DNA of 64,000 bases from CAZDDW01 sp964480695 (GTDB taxonomy: Bacteria; Patescibacteriota; Patescibacteriia; UBA9934; CAZDDW01), in NCBI GenBank assembly GCA_964480695.1, contig CAYZPO010000001.1, forward strand, positions 1 to 64,000, given 5' to 3'. The translations under genes and the position numbers were made by a program. A model generated the notes under the pieces. That model saw only the letters and a program-made list of their open reading frames with translations, had not been told where the DNA came from and searched no databases. Positions 17,411 to 25,618 of the stretch are shown one piece after another (the first letter of the stretch is position 1; each line of letters begins with the position of its first letter).

Positions 17411-17710
17411 GGGGAGGACCTGCCTTGACGGATCGTCCGGGGGTGGTAAGGTGCGACCAATTCCAATAGTAAAATACGTTGAATCGTTGCGAGTGCCGGC
17501 TTCGTCTGAGCTGGATCTACACCTCTCGCCGCAAGACGATTCGCCTGTTTCAGGTTGACTCTGCTCAATAACAAGGGGGAGTAGAGGCCCGTCTGTTCAC
17601 AGCACAGCGTGTGTAGCATTGTGCTCGTGGCAGGCGGGTTTTTGCTTTGGTTACTTCCCTTGCCTGCTGCCGCGCCCAGAGTCCACCGCTGGGGAAAACA
17701 ACACGATCCA

Positions 17711-17744
17711 GGGAGCGTACCTGTTCCCTTGCCCAGCCTCCTCA
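17711..17744. promoter_or_regulatory. Candidate operator upstream of XRE gene
   Basis: An inverted repeat GGGAGC-N6-GTTCCC (17711-17728) is followed by a shared tail. The segment 17719-17744 matches 40060-40085 at 23 of 26 positions. The second copy lies upstream of the xis-int pair, so this is a plausible binding site for the XRE protein encoded 70 bp downstream. Confidence 0.45.
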
Positions 17745-17797
17745 AGGTGATCTGGGTCTGGCACCATGGAAAACAGAAACAAAAACTCCCAGTCATC

Positions 17798-18085
17798 ATG
17801 ATCAAGCCACGCTATCCCAACAACATCGCTACTTGGCGCGAGCTGCGTCTTCTTTCGCAAGAGCAGGTCGCGGGTCTTGTGGGCTGTCACCCCAAGAGCG
17901 TGGCTCGGTACGAACAAGGCCGAGCCATGCCCGAGGTGTCTGTGGCGATCCGGTTGGCCCAGGCGCTCGGTGTGCAGGTCGAGGCTCTGTGGTCCGAGAT
18001 GAGCGAGACCTGGCGCGAGCAGGTTCTCCAAAAAATCCGAGAGCACGGCTGGCTGCCTGGGTATCCACGAAAACAAACTCAATAA
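17798..18085 (+). CDS. XRE-family helix-turn-helix regulator
   Basis: 95 residues from the ATG at 17798. A classical HTH_3 domain covers residues 7-70: WRELRLLSQEQVAGLVGCH, then SVARYEQGRAMPE and IRLAQALGVQVEALW. Such proteins act as repressors of their own promoter and of excision or replication genes on mobile elements. It heads a plus-strand replication module, with the next gene 6 bp after its stop. A candidate operator lies upstream at 17711. An in-frame extension to 17609 lacks conserved content. Confidence 0.8.
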   Translation: MIKPRYPNNIATWRELRLLSQEQVAGLVGCHPKSVARYEQGRAMPEVSVAIRLAQALGVQVEALWSEMSETWREQVLQKIREHGWLPGYPRKQTQ

Positions 18086-18091
18086 TCGCCT

Positions 18092-18688
18092 ATGCCCCTT
18101 CAATCCGCCCTGTGCGAACAAGATGCGCACGACGAACAGCAAACTCTCCTGGCCGTGCTTGCTGAACTCAGCCCGGGATCGGGCAAGCTGTTCACCACCA
18201 GCATCGAGCAGCTCACCCAGCAGACCGAACTGAGCACCCGAGCCGTGACCTTCGGTCTCGTCCGGTTTCAGCAAGCTGGCGCGATCGAGCTGAAGCTGGC
18301 GTCCTCGCGTTCCGGCACCTGTCACATCCGGTTGCTCACTGGCGGGCGGAACGCGGAGCTGGCAAGACCAGCAGAGTCCACGCCGAACGAAGCCCCAGAC
18401 TCGTCAAGCCTGGCCACGCGGATCGCCACGGACCTGGACGACCTCAAGCACCTGGACAAGTACCGCAAGCTCTTTGACCACTATCCCGAATCTGCCCTGC
18501 AGGACGCCTGGGAACGAACCACCCGCATCCCTCGTCACACGATTCGCAAGACGCCGTTCCACCTGTTCCGCTGGTTCCTGCGCACTCGTCACGGATCAGC
18601 CTCATCCCCCTCAACCTCTTCAAACCTATGCCCACCCACAAACCCAACTTCATCCCATCCAACCCCGTCAAGCAGCGCGCTTTCCTGA
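18092..18688 (+). CDS. Winged-helix-like replication-module protein
   Basis: 198 residues. The first 85 residues look like a winged helix: FTTSIEQLTQQTELSTRAV then FGLVRFQQAGAIELKL. A charged helical region follows (about 110-160), then a Ser/Pro/Thr-rich tail that overlaps the next gene by 61 bp. It lies 6 bp after the XRE gene and is probably co-transcribed. No exact family is recognised. A DNA-binding role in replication or copy control is likely from its fold and place. Confidence 0.5.
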   Translation: MPLQSALCEQDAHDEQQTLLAVLAELSPGSGKLFTTSIEQLTQQTELSTRAVTFGLVRFQQAGAIELKLASSRSGTCHIRLLTGGRNAELARPAESTPNEAPDSSSLATRIATDLDDLKHLDKYRKLFDHYPESALQDAWERTTRIPRHTIRKTPFHLFRWFLRTRHGSASSPSTSSNLCPPTNPTSSHPTPSSSALS

Positions 18689-19194
18689 CCGTGCTTGCCG
18701 TGGTGCCCAATGCCCGCGAGGTCGGTCTGGCTGTGCTAGATCTCGGTGGACTGGTCCACCACGCTGTGGTCGGTATCCGCAAACACCGCACCCCCGAAGG
18801 CCAGGAAGCCAAGTTCCGTCACGACGTGCAACGCGTGTGGGAAGAGCACCCGGGTATCACGCATCTGGCCATCGCCCTGCCTCACAAAACGCAGCAGGAC
18901 ATCCCTTTGCTCGATGCCGAGCGCGCCTGGCTTGTTCAGGAAGCCGAACATCGCGATGTGTCCGTGGCTCAGCACGAGTTGGACGATGCCCGGCGCTGGT
19001 GCGCGGGTGATCGTGTCCAGCCCACCACTCGTGGGGTTGCCCAGGTCCTGGCCGAGGAGTTCCCGATTTTGCAGAAGGTCGCCCCCGGCCCCAAGGATCG
19101 TCTGGATTCACCACGTTTCCGCTACTGGGCTCAAGCGTTCTCGGCCGCAGCCCTAGCCAAGTACGAGTTGGAGCGAACCGTTGCAGGTCTATGA
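18628..19194 (+). CDS. Possible RNase H-fold (RuvC-like) protein
   Basis: 188 residues. The N-terminal strand pattern FLTVLAVVPNAREVGLAVLD followed by a hydrophobic strand and a helix resembles the RuvC/RNase H-like fold, although the usual first catalytic Asp is replaced. A later acidic HELDDARRWCAGDR and a C-terminal SAAALAKYELER helix are visible. It sits between the winged-helix gene and the replication-relaxation gene, overlapping the latter's ATG by 4 bp. It may be an inactive or alternative-site nuclease; confidence in the fold is low. Confidence 0.45.
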   Translation: MPTHKPNFIPSNPVKQRAFLTVLAVVPNAREVGLAVLDLGGLVHHAVVGIRKHRTPEGQEAKFRHDVQRVWEEHPGITHLAIALPHKTQQDIPLLDAERAWLVQEAEHRDVSVAQHELDDARRWCAGDRVQPTTRGVAQVLAEEFPILQKVAPGPKDRLDSPRFRYWAQAFSAAALAKYELERTVAGL

Positions 19195-20066
19195 GTAAAT
19201 CCAAGAAAACAACCAAAACAACACCTGTAGTGCGACTTACCGATCGCGACATCGAGGTGTTCGAGGCACTGGCCTCGCACCGCTTGCTGTCCACAGCCCA
19301 GGTAGCGTGCCTGTTCACGCCGACCTACGACGCAGCGCGACGGCTCATGCGCCGACTGCACAAGGCTGAGCTCGTCATCCGTGTGTTCCAGCCGGTAGGT
19401 GGCACCAAGAGCGCGAAGGAGTCGGTTTGGGCTCTGGCGCGCAAGGGAGCGGCCGAGGTCGCCCGGGCTCGCGAGTGTCCGCTACCCAGTCATCTGACCG
19501 CGCGAGACCGCCATTCCAACCTGTTCATCGATCACACGCTGGCACGCAACGACTTCCGGATCTGTTTCGAGCTGCTGCATCGCTCCAAGAAGTTGGAGCT
19601 GCTGCGCTGGGAGCAGGCCAAGGACGAGGTCAAGTGCGTGGGCGAGATGCGCGGTCCGTTCGGCATTGGCGAACGCGTCTCCCTGATCGCCGACGGCTAC
19701 CTTGTCGTCCGTTACCAGGGCAAGGCGTACCACCTGCTGCTCGAATCCGACATGGGCACCACCTCGCTCAAGCGCATGGACGACAAGTTCAAGGGCTACT
19801 GGCGATGGTGGAAGTACAAAGGACCCAAGAAGTCGTTCGGAGCCACCAACGTGCGCGTGCTCACAGTGACCAGCTCGTATACGCGCTTGGGCAACCTGCG
19901 CAACCTGGCCATGCATGCTCCGGCTCAGACTCGAAGAGGAACTGGCCTGTTCTGGTTCACCACGCTCGGGAACATCGATCCCACCGTGCCTGAGGATGTT
20001 TTACAGAAAATCTGGTGGTCGGCTCACGTGGGCAACGATGAACCTCTGAACCTATTCAATAAATAA
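19191..20066 (+). CDS. Replication-relaxation family protein
   Basis: 291 residues. The N-terminal winged helix (residues 15-85: LTDRDIEVFEALASHRLLST, then MRRLHKAELVIRV) and a restriction-enzyme-like core (HTLARNDFRICFE, then LIADGYLVV and YHLLLESDMGT) match the replication-relaxation (PF13814) family of integrative elements. These are thought to help initiate replication or transfer of the circular form. The gene overlaps the previous one by 4 bp. A second member lies at 28853-29806, so the element carries two. Confidence 0.75.
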   Translation: MSKSKKTTKTTPVVRLTDRDIEVFEALASHRLLSTAQVACLFTPTYDAARRLMRRLHKAELVIRVFQPVGGTKSAKESVWALARKGAAEVARARECPLPSHLTARDRHSNLFIDHTLARNDFRICFELLHRSKKLELLRWEQAKDEVKCVGEMRGPFGIGERVSLIADGYLVVRYQGKAYHLLLESDMGTTSLKRMDDKFKGYWRWWKYKGPKKSFGATNVRVLTVTSSYTRLGNLRNLAMHAPAQTRRGTGLFWFTTLGNIDPTVPEDVLQKIWWSAHVGNDEPLNLFNK

Positions 20067-20070
20067 ACCT

Positions 20071-20202
20071 ATGAAAAGAAAACCACGACGACGATTCAAA
20101 CCCATCGCCTTGCGCAAGAAGCCAAAGTGCGAGGTGTGCAATCGCAAGCTCAACGGGCCGTTCGGCCTGTGCTACTGGTGCCGCAAGCGGCGCTTGGGCT
20201 GA
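20071..20202 (+). CDS. Small basic zinc-ribbon protein (43 aa)
   Basis: Read directly from the sequence: an ATG 4 bp after the previous stop, then a very basic N-terminus (KRKPRRRFK), CEVC near residue 20 and CYWC near residue 34. This gives one four-cysteine zinc site. Such tiny proteins are common at the end of replication operons and may bind DNA or RNA. There is no stronger evidence for translation than its spacing and the cysteine pattern. Confidence 0.6.
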   Translation: MKRKPRRRFKPIALRKKPKCEVCNRKLNGPFGLCYWCRKRRLG

Positions 20203-20238
20203 ATACGGGAGTTGCCGCGCGGCAACACGCAAATCCTG

Positions 20239-20262
20239 GCTTGTTACCACGTGGTAACAAGC
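20239..20262. repeat. 24-bp perfect palindrome, copy 1
   Basis: A perfect palindrome with core GTTACCACGTGGTAAC. It lies 36 bp after the small zinc-ribbon gene. The CACGTG centre with GTT/AAC arms resembles a ParB parS site with one extra base pair in each half. See also 20585-20608 and 39209-39232. Confidence 0.75.
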
Positions 20263-20584
20263 GCGAGCTTGCTGACGCGGCTAAGAGTCCCGCGTTGCAC
20301 CTGTTCTGACCGTGCGCACCCCCATGGAGCGTGGAGCGGAACGGTCAAGCCATCCGTGTGGTCATCCGTGTGGAGCTCGATGCGAACATGGAAGAAAAGT
20401 AGGCATGTCCTCGAAGGACAGATTCGTCGTTCCGGTCCCACCGATCCCTTAATGCGGAACCGGGACCGATGGAGTACGACGCATCACAATCCGGGACGTG
20501 CAAAGACGCTCATCGCCTGGTTATCGAGCGTGCAACCGGAACAGCGAAACCATGACAACGGGCGTGCTACGACACGTCCTGGCT
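20263..20584. other. Non-coding stretch between palindromes
   Basis: This is part of the gene-poor 20203-20894 interval. Open frames here are short and inconsistent and lack ribosome-binding sites. Besides the palindromes and the repeat at 20731, no structure is supported. Confidence 0.5.
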
Positions 20585-20608
20585 GGGTGTTATCACGTGA
20601 TAACACCC
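20585..20608. repeat. 24-bp perfect palindrome, copy 2
   Basis: A perfect palindrome with core GTTATCACGTGATAAC, identical in its central 16 bp to the copy at 39209-39232. It lies in the gene-free interval between the replication module and the membrane-protein cassette. Confidence 0.75.
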
Positions 20609-20730
20609 GACAACCGCCAGCTGACCTGCTCGGACCACGACAGGATGGCTGGACTTCCCGCAAGCCCTGGCAACCTTGCTTCTTTGGGTTTGTTCGCTTG
20701 TCCTCTGGCCGTGCTCAACCTCGCGGCGCA

Positions 20731-20754
20731 CCTCACCGTCGCACGGGATGGTGA
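20731..20754 (+). repeat. Direct repeat flanking a cassette, left copy
   Basis: CCTCACCGTCGCACGGGATG followed by GTGA matches 21381-21404 with one mismatch. Each copy can itself fold (CCTCACC with GGTGA). The pair brackets the membrane-protein gene at 20895-21341. Confidence 0.6.
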
Positions 20755-20894
20755 GGGGTGGGGAGGAAGTAGAAGGGCGCCCTGACTATTTCATTCTGTA
20801 TTCGATTTCTCTCTGCCCTTCTACTCGTGATATTCTCGTTTGTGGAATAATCACCTACTTCCGCCGTAGCTATTGAGCAGGAGGATTCATTATC

Positions 20895-21341
20895 ATGGCC
20901 GAATCGCCTGAGCCACACACAGTGTTTCAACCGGCAGCTTATTCCGAAGCAAGCCAGACGATACGCCACTATTCAACACGCATCATGCAGATTCGCACAC
21001 TTGCTGTGGTGCAGAATCTCGCTCTACTTGGTGTGATAGGCCTACTTATTAATGGCGATCTTTTTATTGGAGTGGCGGCGTTTTCATTGTTCGGATTAGC
21101 TCTCTCAGTCGTTCTTCTGTTTCTTCACCACAATTACTACCTGATATTCGAAGACATGTTGGACTACGTCGTTCGTCACGAGCCTGAGCCAGGTCTGTGG
21201 CGACACTATCATGAACAACGGAACAAGCACGTCGGTAGACCGTGGTTCAGAGAGAGCCGTCACTACAGCCCGTTTATTCTAATGATCATAGCTATGATCA
21301 TTCTATTCCTTTTCGGTCTCGCTACAGCGATCTATTTTTGA
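20895..21341 (+). CDS. Small three-helix membrane protein
   Basis: 148 residues preceded by an AGCAGGAGG ribosome-binding site. Two adjacent membrane segments (about residues 38-58 and 60-82) form a hairpin, and one C-terminal segment lies at about 128-147. A His/Arg/Trp-rich loop sits between. The protein is not recognised. AT-rich codons and the flanking direct repeats suggest a recently inserted single-gene cassette. It stands beside the ABC-3C genes but on the opposite strand, so a joint role is only a guess. Confidence 0.65.
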   Translation: MAESPEPHTVFQPAAYSEASQTIRHYSTRIMQIRTLAVVQNLALLGVIGLLINGDLFIGVAAFSLFGLALSVVLLFLHHNYYLIFEDMLDYVVRHEPEPGLWRHYHEQRNKHVGRPWFRESRHYSPFILMIIAMIILFLFGLATAIYF

Positions 21342-21380
21342 TGTGACCAACGTTGCGACGCACGCTGCGCGTGTGACGTC

Positions 21381-21404
21381 CCTCACCGCCGCACGGGATG
21401 GTGA
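21381..21404 (+). repeat. Direct repeat flanking a cassette, right copy
   Basis: CCTCACCGCCGCACGGGATG followed by GTGA; one mismatch to 20731-20754. It lies 40 bp after the stop of the membrane protein gene. Confidence 0.6.
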
Positions 21405-21507
21405 TTAGACAAACAGCGGCTGACACTTCCCGTCAGATAATACTACCGGACTTCCGCATGCGTCTGGGCCGTCCCGCTGCCGCAGCAGGGAATGAAACTG
21501 AAAACCC

Positions 21508-23433
21508 CTACTCCGGAACCAGTTCACGCGTCGAGGAATCTATCCAGTCTGTCGGGACCAATCCCTCATTCCCGTGCCAGTCGTGCGAAATACAAGCGTC
21601 TACCCATGGGAGGTCAGGACGCGCGTGGTCTACCACAATGATTTGTATGCGACGTTTCTTACAGTAGTCGTTCAGCACTTCATATAGATTTCGCACGGCT
21701 TGTCTCTCGTTGTCAGCTTGGGGTTCCAATCCGCGTTCCAGGACAATCTTCTCCGGCGGAAACCAGGCCTGGCTCGGTTGGTCGAGCATCAGAAACTGTG
21801 GAGCAGGGCCTCCTCCTGCCTGAAATGCCTCGTGCAACCCAAGCGTGCAAGCGACGTGATAAGAGACCCAATTGGCACCACTTCCCAATTCGGACAATCT
21901 AGTCCACCGGCCATCTACTTGAACCCGGATGGACAAATCTCGAAGATCGAACTTGACTCGACTGTCACCGAATTCCGTTTTCAACTCCGAGGCGTAATGC
22001 GTCGCCATTTTCGAAACCCGCTTTTCAACTGCCAACAGACGTTCGCGCATCGCCGCATCACCAACTTCACGTTCCAAGCTGGCAATCTCACGAACAAGTG
22101 ACGACGTATCTGTGTCTGCGGTTGCAAAAGTCCCCGCCAATGCCCGTAGGTACTCCTGAATACGACCGACTAGGCGAAAACGCTCGCTATCCCGTTCCCC
22201 CTCTGTTTGTCGCGCGGCAATAATTCGACGGAGATTTGCTATTTGTACCTGAATATCTCTGAGCTGCGAGGAGGTTTCTGCGTGCTGTCTTTCCACCCTA
22301 ACTAACAGTCTCTCAAGCCTTGAGCCGACTCGTGGGTCAATGGTCGCTTCTTGTTGTAGAGACTCTTCAGCCAGACTCAGTTGCCTGTCCCACTCGGGAT
22401 GTGGTAATGCACCCCCGCAAACCGGGCACTCACTTTCAGATGGTTGAGGTAGTAGGCTCCGAACTGAAATACGCTGCATGCTGTTTCGTGCCAGAGTGGC
22501 CGTGTCTTGAGACAGTCGAAGATAACGTTTTGTTGAGTCTCTTTCACGACGATGCGAATCAAGATCCCGGAGCAATACACGCTCGCGGGCTTCAAGTTCC
22601 TCAAGTTGCGTAGCCAGGTCTGGCAAAGGAGGACCACTTGACCAAGAGGTCAAGCGCTCGAGTCCATCACGAAGCCGTGTCAACGCTGACGGCGTATCAT
22701 GACTCACCATGCTTAGGCCGCGCGCTTCAAGCCACAGTGCACGTCCTCGAGCATAGCCGACGGCTGACAACTTCCGGTGTTCGGCAGCCCTTCGTTGCTC
22801 GCTTGTTAGTTGGGCCTTCAACTGAAGCAGTCGGCTACGACTCTGGAGGACTTCGATGGAGATAGCGCCTAGAAAGTAGCCGATGCCCTCAACTACATGA
22901 CGTCGCAACCAATAATCGTCCAAACCCGCAAAAGACAGATTTCTATTGGCGATGACGTCTTGGTGCTGGAACAGGAAAGGAGCGCAATGGCGAATACTCA
23001 CGACACTGTTCTCATCAGAACGCTCGTTCGTAAGCACATCCACTGCCTCAATTCTAGTGAATCCTGACAGTTCCTCCTTCGCAGTTTCTCTCGATTGGTT
23101 GTCTTCCGGTAGAGTGTTCGGAAGCTCGGTTACTTCCTGTCCAAACCAACACGCTGAGCGTGTCTGGTTCCCCTGCTCCGGTAGACGACGAATAATCCCC
23201 AATCGTCTGCCATTGTTCTCGAGCAACAGGCCAACAGCGTCGATAGCGTCCCTCACGGCACCCTGTGGAATTCGGCAGCTTCTTGACAACAAACAGTAGT
23301 CGACGATTTCAAGGAGAGTAGATTTTCCGCGCTGTGAACGACCCGTGACGATGTTCAGCTGCTTCTTTTCAAATGCAACACGGCGCACACCCCCAGCCCC
23401 GTATACACTGATTTCCAGAATTTGCAGACCCAT
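21508..23433 (-). CDS. ABC-3C system ATPase (DUF3732)
   Basis: 641 residues from the ATG at 23433, which overlaps the stop of the upstream gene. It is an SMC/Rad50-like ATPase: Walker A GRSQRGKSTLLEIVDYC near residues 31-47, a central coiled coil with a CPVCGGALP zinc-hook-like motif, a C-terminal signature region and Walker B with the DUF3732 hallmark FLMLDQPSQAWFPP. Reported ABC three-component systems pair this ATPase with a middle component and an effector carrying a nuclease or other toxic domain in anti-phage defence. It is the last gene of such a three-gene operon here. Confidence 0.88.
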   Translation of the reverse strand: MGLQILEISVYGAGGVRRVAFEKKQLNIVTGRSQRGKSTLLEIVDYCLLSRSCRIPQGAVRDAIDAVGLLLENNGRRLGIIRRLPEQGNQTRSACWFGQEVTELPNTLPEDNQSRETAKEELSGFTRIEAVDVLTNERSDENSVVSIRHCAPFLFQHQDVIANRNLSFAGLDDYWLRRHVVEGIGYFLGAISIEVLQSRSRLLQLKAQLTSEQRRAAEHRKLSAVGYARGRALWLEARGLSMVSHDTPSALTRLRDGLERLTSWSSGPPLPDLATQLEELEARERVLLRDLDSHRRERDSTKRYLRLSQDTATLARNSMQRISVRSLLPQPSESECPVCGGALPHPEWDRQLSLAEESLQQEATIDPRVGSRLERLLVRVERQHAETSSQLRDIQVQIANLRRIIAARQTEGERDSERFRLVGRIQEYLRALAGTFATADTDTSSLVREIASLEREVGDAAMRERLLAVEKRVSKMATHYASELKTEFGDSRVKFDLRDLSIRVQVDGRWTRLSELGSGANWVSYHVACTLGLHEAFQAGGGPAPQFLMLDQPSQAWFPPEKIVLERGLEPQADNERQAVRNLYEVLNDYCKKRRIQIIVVDHARPDLPWVDACISHDWHGNEGLVPTDWIDSSTRELVPE

Positions 23434-23963
23434 TATCCTTCTCCTGGGAGCACTTCGTACCCAAAGACCGCATGAATGGCACTCGCTGATGATTCTTTCG
23501 CGAATATTTTGCCGAGCGCGCGGGAGAGCTTGCGTGTCTCCTTCTCCCATTCATTGGAAGGGCTGGCGACTCCGCCATTTGCGATTATTTTTCCCTCAAT
23601 CAATGTAATGGCACCACATGTCGAACCGTAGCCTAGTCCCTGCCAAAATGGACTCTGCCAAGCGCCAAGACCGTTCGCAATTCTCGGTCGCCAGGAAGGA
23701 TGTCGATGGCAGAGAGTGGTAAGGCGACCTCGTGAGTTCTTCGGAAGTCTCCTTCGGATGTCCCCCGTTAGCATCATCGCGGTTCCAACGATAGCCCAGA
23801 GCACAGGTACTCCCTGCTGTTCGCCGCTGCGGTCCTTGCGGCGTTGCTCTTGGTATCCATCCGCAAGCCAATACACAACCAACGCAACTAGCGCCGGATT
23901 CGCGTGGGCAAATAGGTCGAGGCTGCCCATCTGATCTAGATAGCTATCACGCCTTTGAACCAT
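23433..23963 (-). CDS. ABC-3C middle component
   Basis: 176 residues from the ATG at 23963. It is a small, mainly helical protein with the pattern of ABC-3C middle components: LFAHANPALVALVVYWLADG, PVLWAIVGTAMM and RRRLPKNSRGRL. It overlaps the effector gene upstream by 17 bp and the ATPase start downstream. In this class of systems the middle component is thought to link the ATPase to the effector. Assignment rests on length, helix pattern and gene order. Confidence 0.78.
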   Translation of the reverse strand: MVQRRDSYLDQMGSLDLFAHANPALVALVVYWLADGYQEQRRKDRSGEQQGVPVLWAIVGTAMMLTGDIRRRLPKNSRGRLTTLCHRHPSWRPRIANGLGAWQSPFWQGLGYGSTCGAITLIEGKIIANGGVASPSNEWEKETRKLSRALGKIFAKESSASAIHAVFGYEVLPGEG

Positions 23964-25128
23964 CACCCCCTCCAGTTGATTTCGTGATGAGTTTTCGAAA
24001 TCGCGGGTGCCATCCGATTTGTGGAGGCATTTCTGGGCCGTCAGCAAGGATATGGAATGTGCCGGCGTGCAAATGCGTAGGTGCGTGGTTCCCGCTGATC
24101 ACTGAATTCTTGCCCATACAGTCGTAGTAAGTTCGTAGTCCGCACTCTTGGTCAGTGGAAGCTAGGTGCTCAGCGCGCGATTGAGCAATACTCCACTGGT
24201 TCCGCAACTCGCTTTCGTGGTCCTGAATATCCTGTCGTCCAACGAGATCTTCGTCGAGAAGTCGGCCGCGCTCCTGTTTTGCCTTGTGGAAGAAATCGAT
24301 TGCCTCGAGACGTGCCTTCTCGGATGCATCTATCAGCTCAAGTTGTCTTTGATAGGTACGGGATGCCTCGCCAGCAGCGATCAATTCGTTCGAGTCGATA
24401 TGGGCATCCGCGTAGGCAAAGCGCAGGTCAACCTTCGAGCACGTCTGGAACAGCGAATATAGCGCGCGTTTTTGTTCAAAGCCCCGTATCCTCATGCCTG
24501 AGTGCGTAAGCCTCTCGCTAACGCAGTCGATGTACCAACCCTGCAGCCTCTCTCTGAACTCGACCAGTTTGTGGGCTGGCACAGCATCTCGAGCAAGCGC
24601 TCGCTCCATTGCGGTTGATAGAGCGGCGATACCGACCTCTTCGCAAATCTGCAAATGACGTAGTAGTTCGAGCCGGTCCTCGTCTTCTAGACCAAGCCAG
24701 TACTCAAACCGAGTGACTAACTCCTTGTTGGCCTTTGTGGCAGCAATTGTATCTAACTTCACTAACAGCGACTGTATTTGTTCCTCGGAACCTGATTGTG
24801 TCGATGTCAGACATTGAAGATCGTCGCACACAACTCGATTCGTCGCCAACCGGAGGCGAGGCCAATAGGAGTATTTGTTCTTCTTGCTGGCCCAGAGCCC
24901 GAGTGCCTCCCATAGACAGCGTGTTTTTGTTGTCAGCGCGCCATCATTGAGCGAGTGCTTGTCTTGCTCCATGATGGAAACGTCACCGGGGGCTGTGAGC
25001 ACGCCCAAGTCGTCGTGCTCTTCCAGAGTCAGGGTCTGCTCGGGGTCCATGTCCAACAGTCGTAGTAACCCGAGTTGAACTTGCCATATGTAACCAGCGA
25101 GTGGGCCCCCGGCTGAGTCTTTCCCCAT
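23947..25128 (-). CDS. ABC-3C effector with restriction-endonuclease-like N-terminus
   Basis: About 393 residues from the ATG at 25128; a TTG at 25164 adds 12 residues. The N-terminal domain opens with GGPLAGYIWQVQLGLLRLL, then LEEHDDLGV and EQDKHSLND. These give the E, D-D and Q-x-K pattern of Mrr/DUF4297-like nucleases, followed by LWEALGLWA. The C-terminal half, rich in helices, would be the part that engages the middle component and ATPase. It is the first gene of the operon. DNA cleavage on phage sensing is inferred from the family. Confidence 0.78.
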   Translation of the reverse strand: MGKDSAGGPLAGYIWQVQLGLLRLLDMDPEQTLTLEEHDDLGVLTAPGDVSIMEQDKHSLNDGALTTKTRCLWEALGLWASKKNKYSYWPRLRLATNRVVCDDLQCLTSTQSGSEEQIQSLLVKLDTIAATKANKELVTRFEYWLGLEDEDRLELLRHLQICEEVGIAALSTAMERALARDAVPAHKLVEFRERLQGWYIDCVSERLTHSGMRIRGFEQKRALYSLFQTCSKVDLRFAYADAHIDSNELIAAGEASRTYQRQLELIDASEKARLEAIDFFHKAKQERGRLLDEDLVGRQDIQDHESELRNQWSIAQSRAEHLASTDQECGLRTYYDCMGKNSVISGNHAPTHLHAGTFHILADGPEMPPQIGWHPRFRKLITKSTGGGDGSKA

Positions 25129-25398
25129 GAACGCGATGTTGCCGACTCTGATTCGAGAGGTCAAGGCCTACGCGCAGAGCCGAAACGAAGTTTGGTTTGC
25201 ACCGAACCAGAGCGCATACAGTGCCCCCGGAAACAGCGAACTATCAGGTGTCTGTGGAAACTCGAAAGCGGAAAGGCAACCGTGTGCCGCCCCTAAGCAC
25301 GTCATCTGCAAGACAGTCTTGCAAGACAGCGGCAATAAGGGCGGGTGAATAAACGGCCTTGAAATTCGCTAAACGCTTGTTATCTAAGGCTTTTTACC
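25129..25398. other. Upstream region of the ABC-3C operon
   Basis: No convincing gene; a short open frame on the plus strand lacks a start signal. The region probably holds the promoter of the minus-strand operon. It runs up to the tRNA-Thr half-site. Confidence 0.4.
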
Positions 25399-25443
25399 TG
25401 GAGCCGGGAAGCGGACTCGAACCGCCGACCTGCTGATTACGAA
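25399..25443 (-). repeat. tRNA-Thr(CGT) 3' half: attachment core of second integrase
   Basis: Read on the minus strand, this 45-nt segment runs from the anticodon loop (TTCGTAA, anticodon CGT) through the variable loop and T-arm (GGCGG-TTCGAGT-CCGCT) to an encoded CCA. The 5' half is absent, so it is not a functional gene. It lies 176 bp beyond the end of an integrase, as expected for an attP or att core. No second copy is present in the window. Confidence 0.75.
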
Positions 25444-25618
25444 GTGCCCCATGGCGACGTTTTTACCTGTACTTACAGGTACTTAGCATGCACGGTTTGT
25501 CTTGCAAATGCACCGTTTTGCACCCATTTGCAAGACAGATTTGTGACGACCTCTCTGTATTCCACAATCCCGTTCTGCGATTTTCCTTACTCGTCTTCAT
25601 CTCGATCTTCATACGAAA

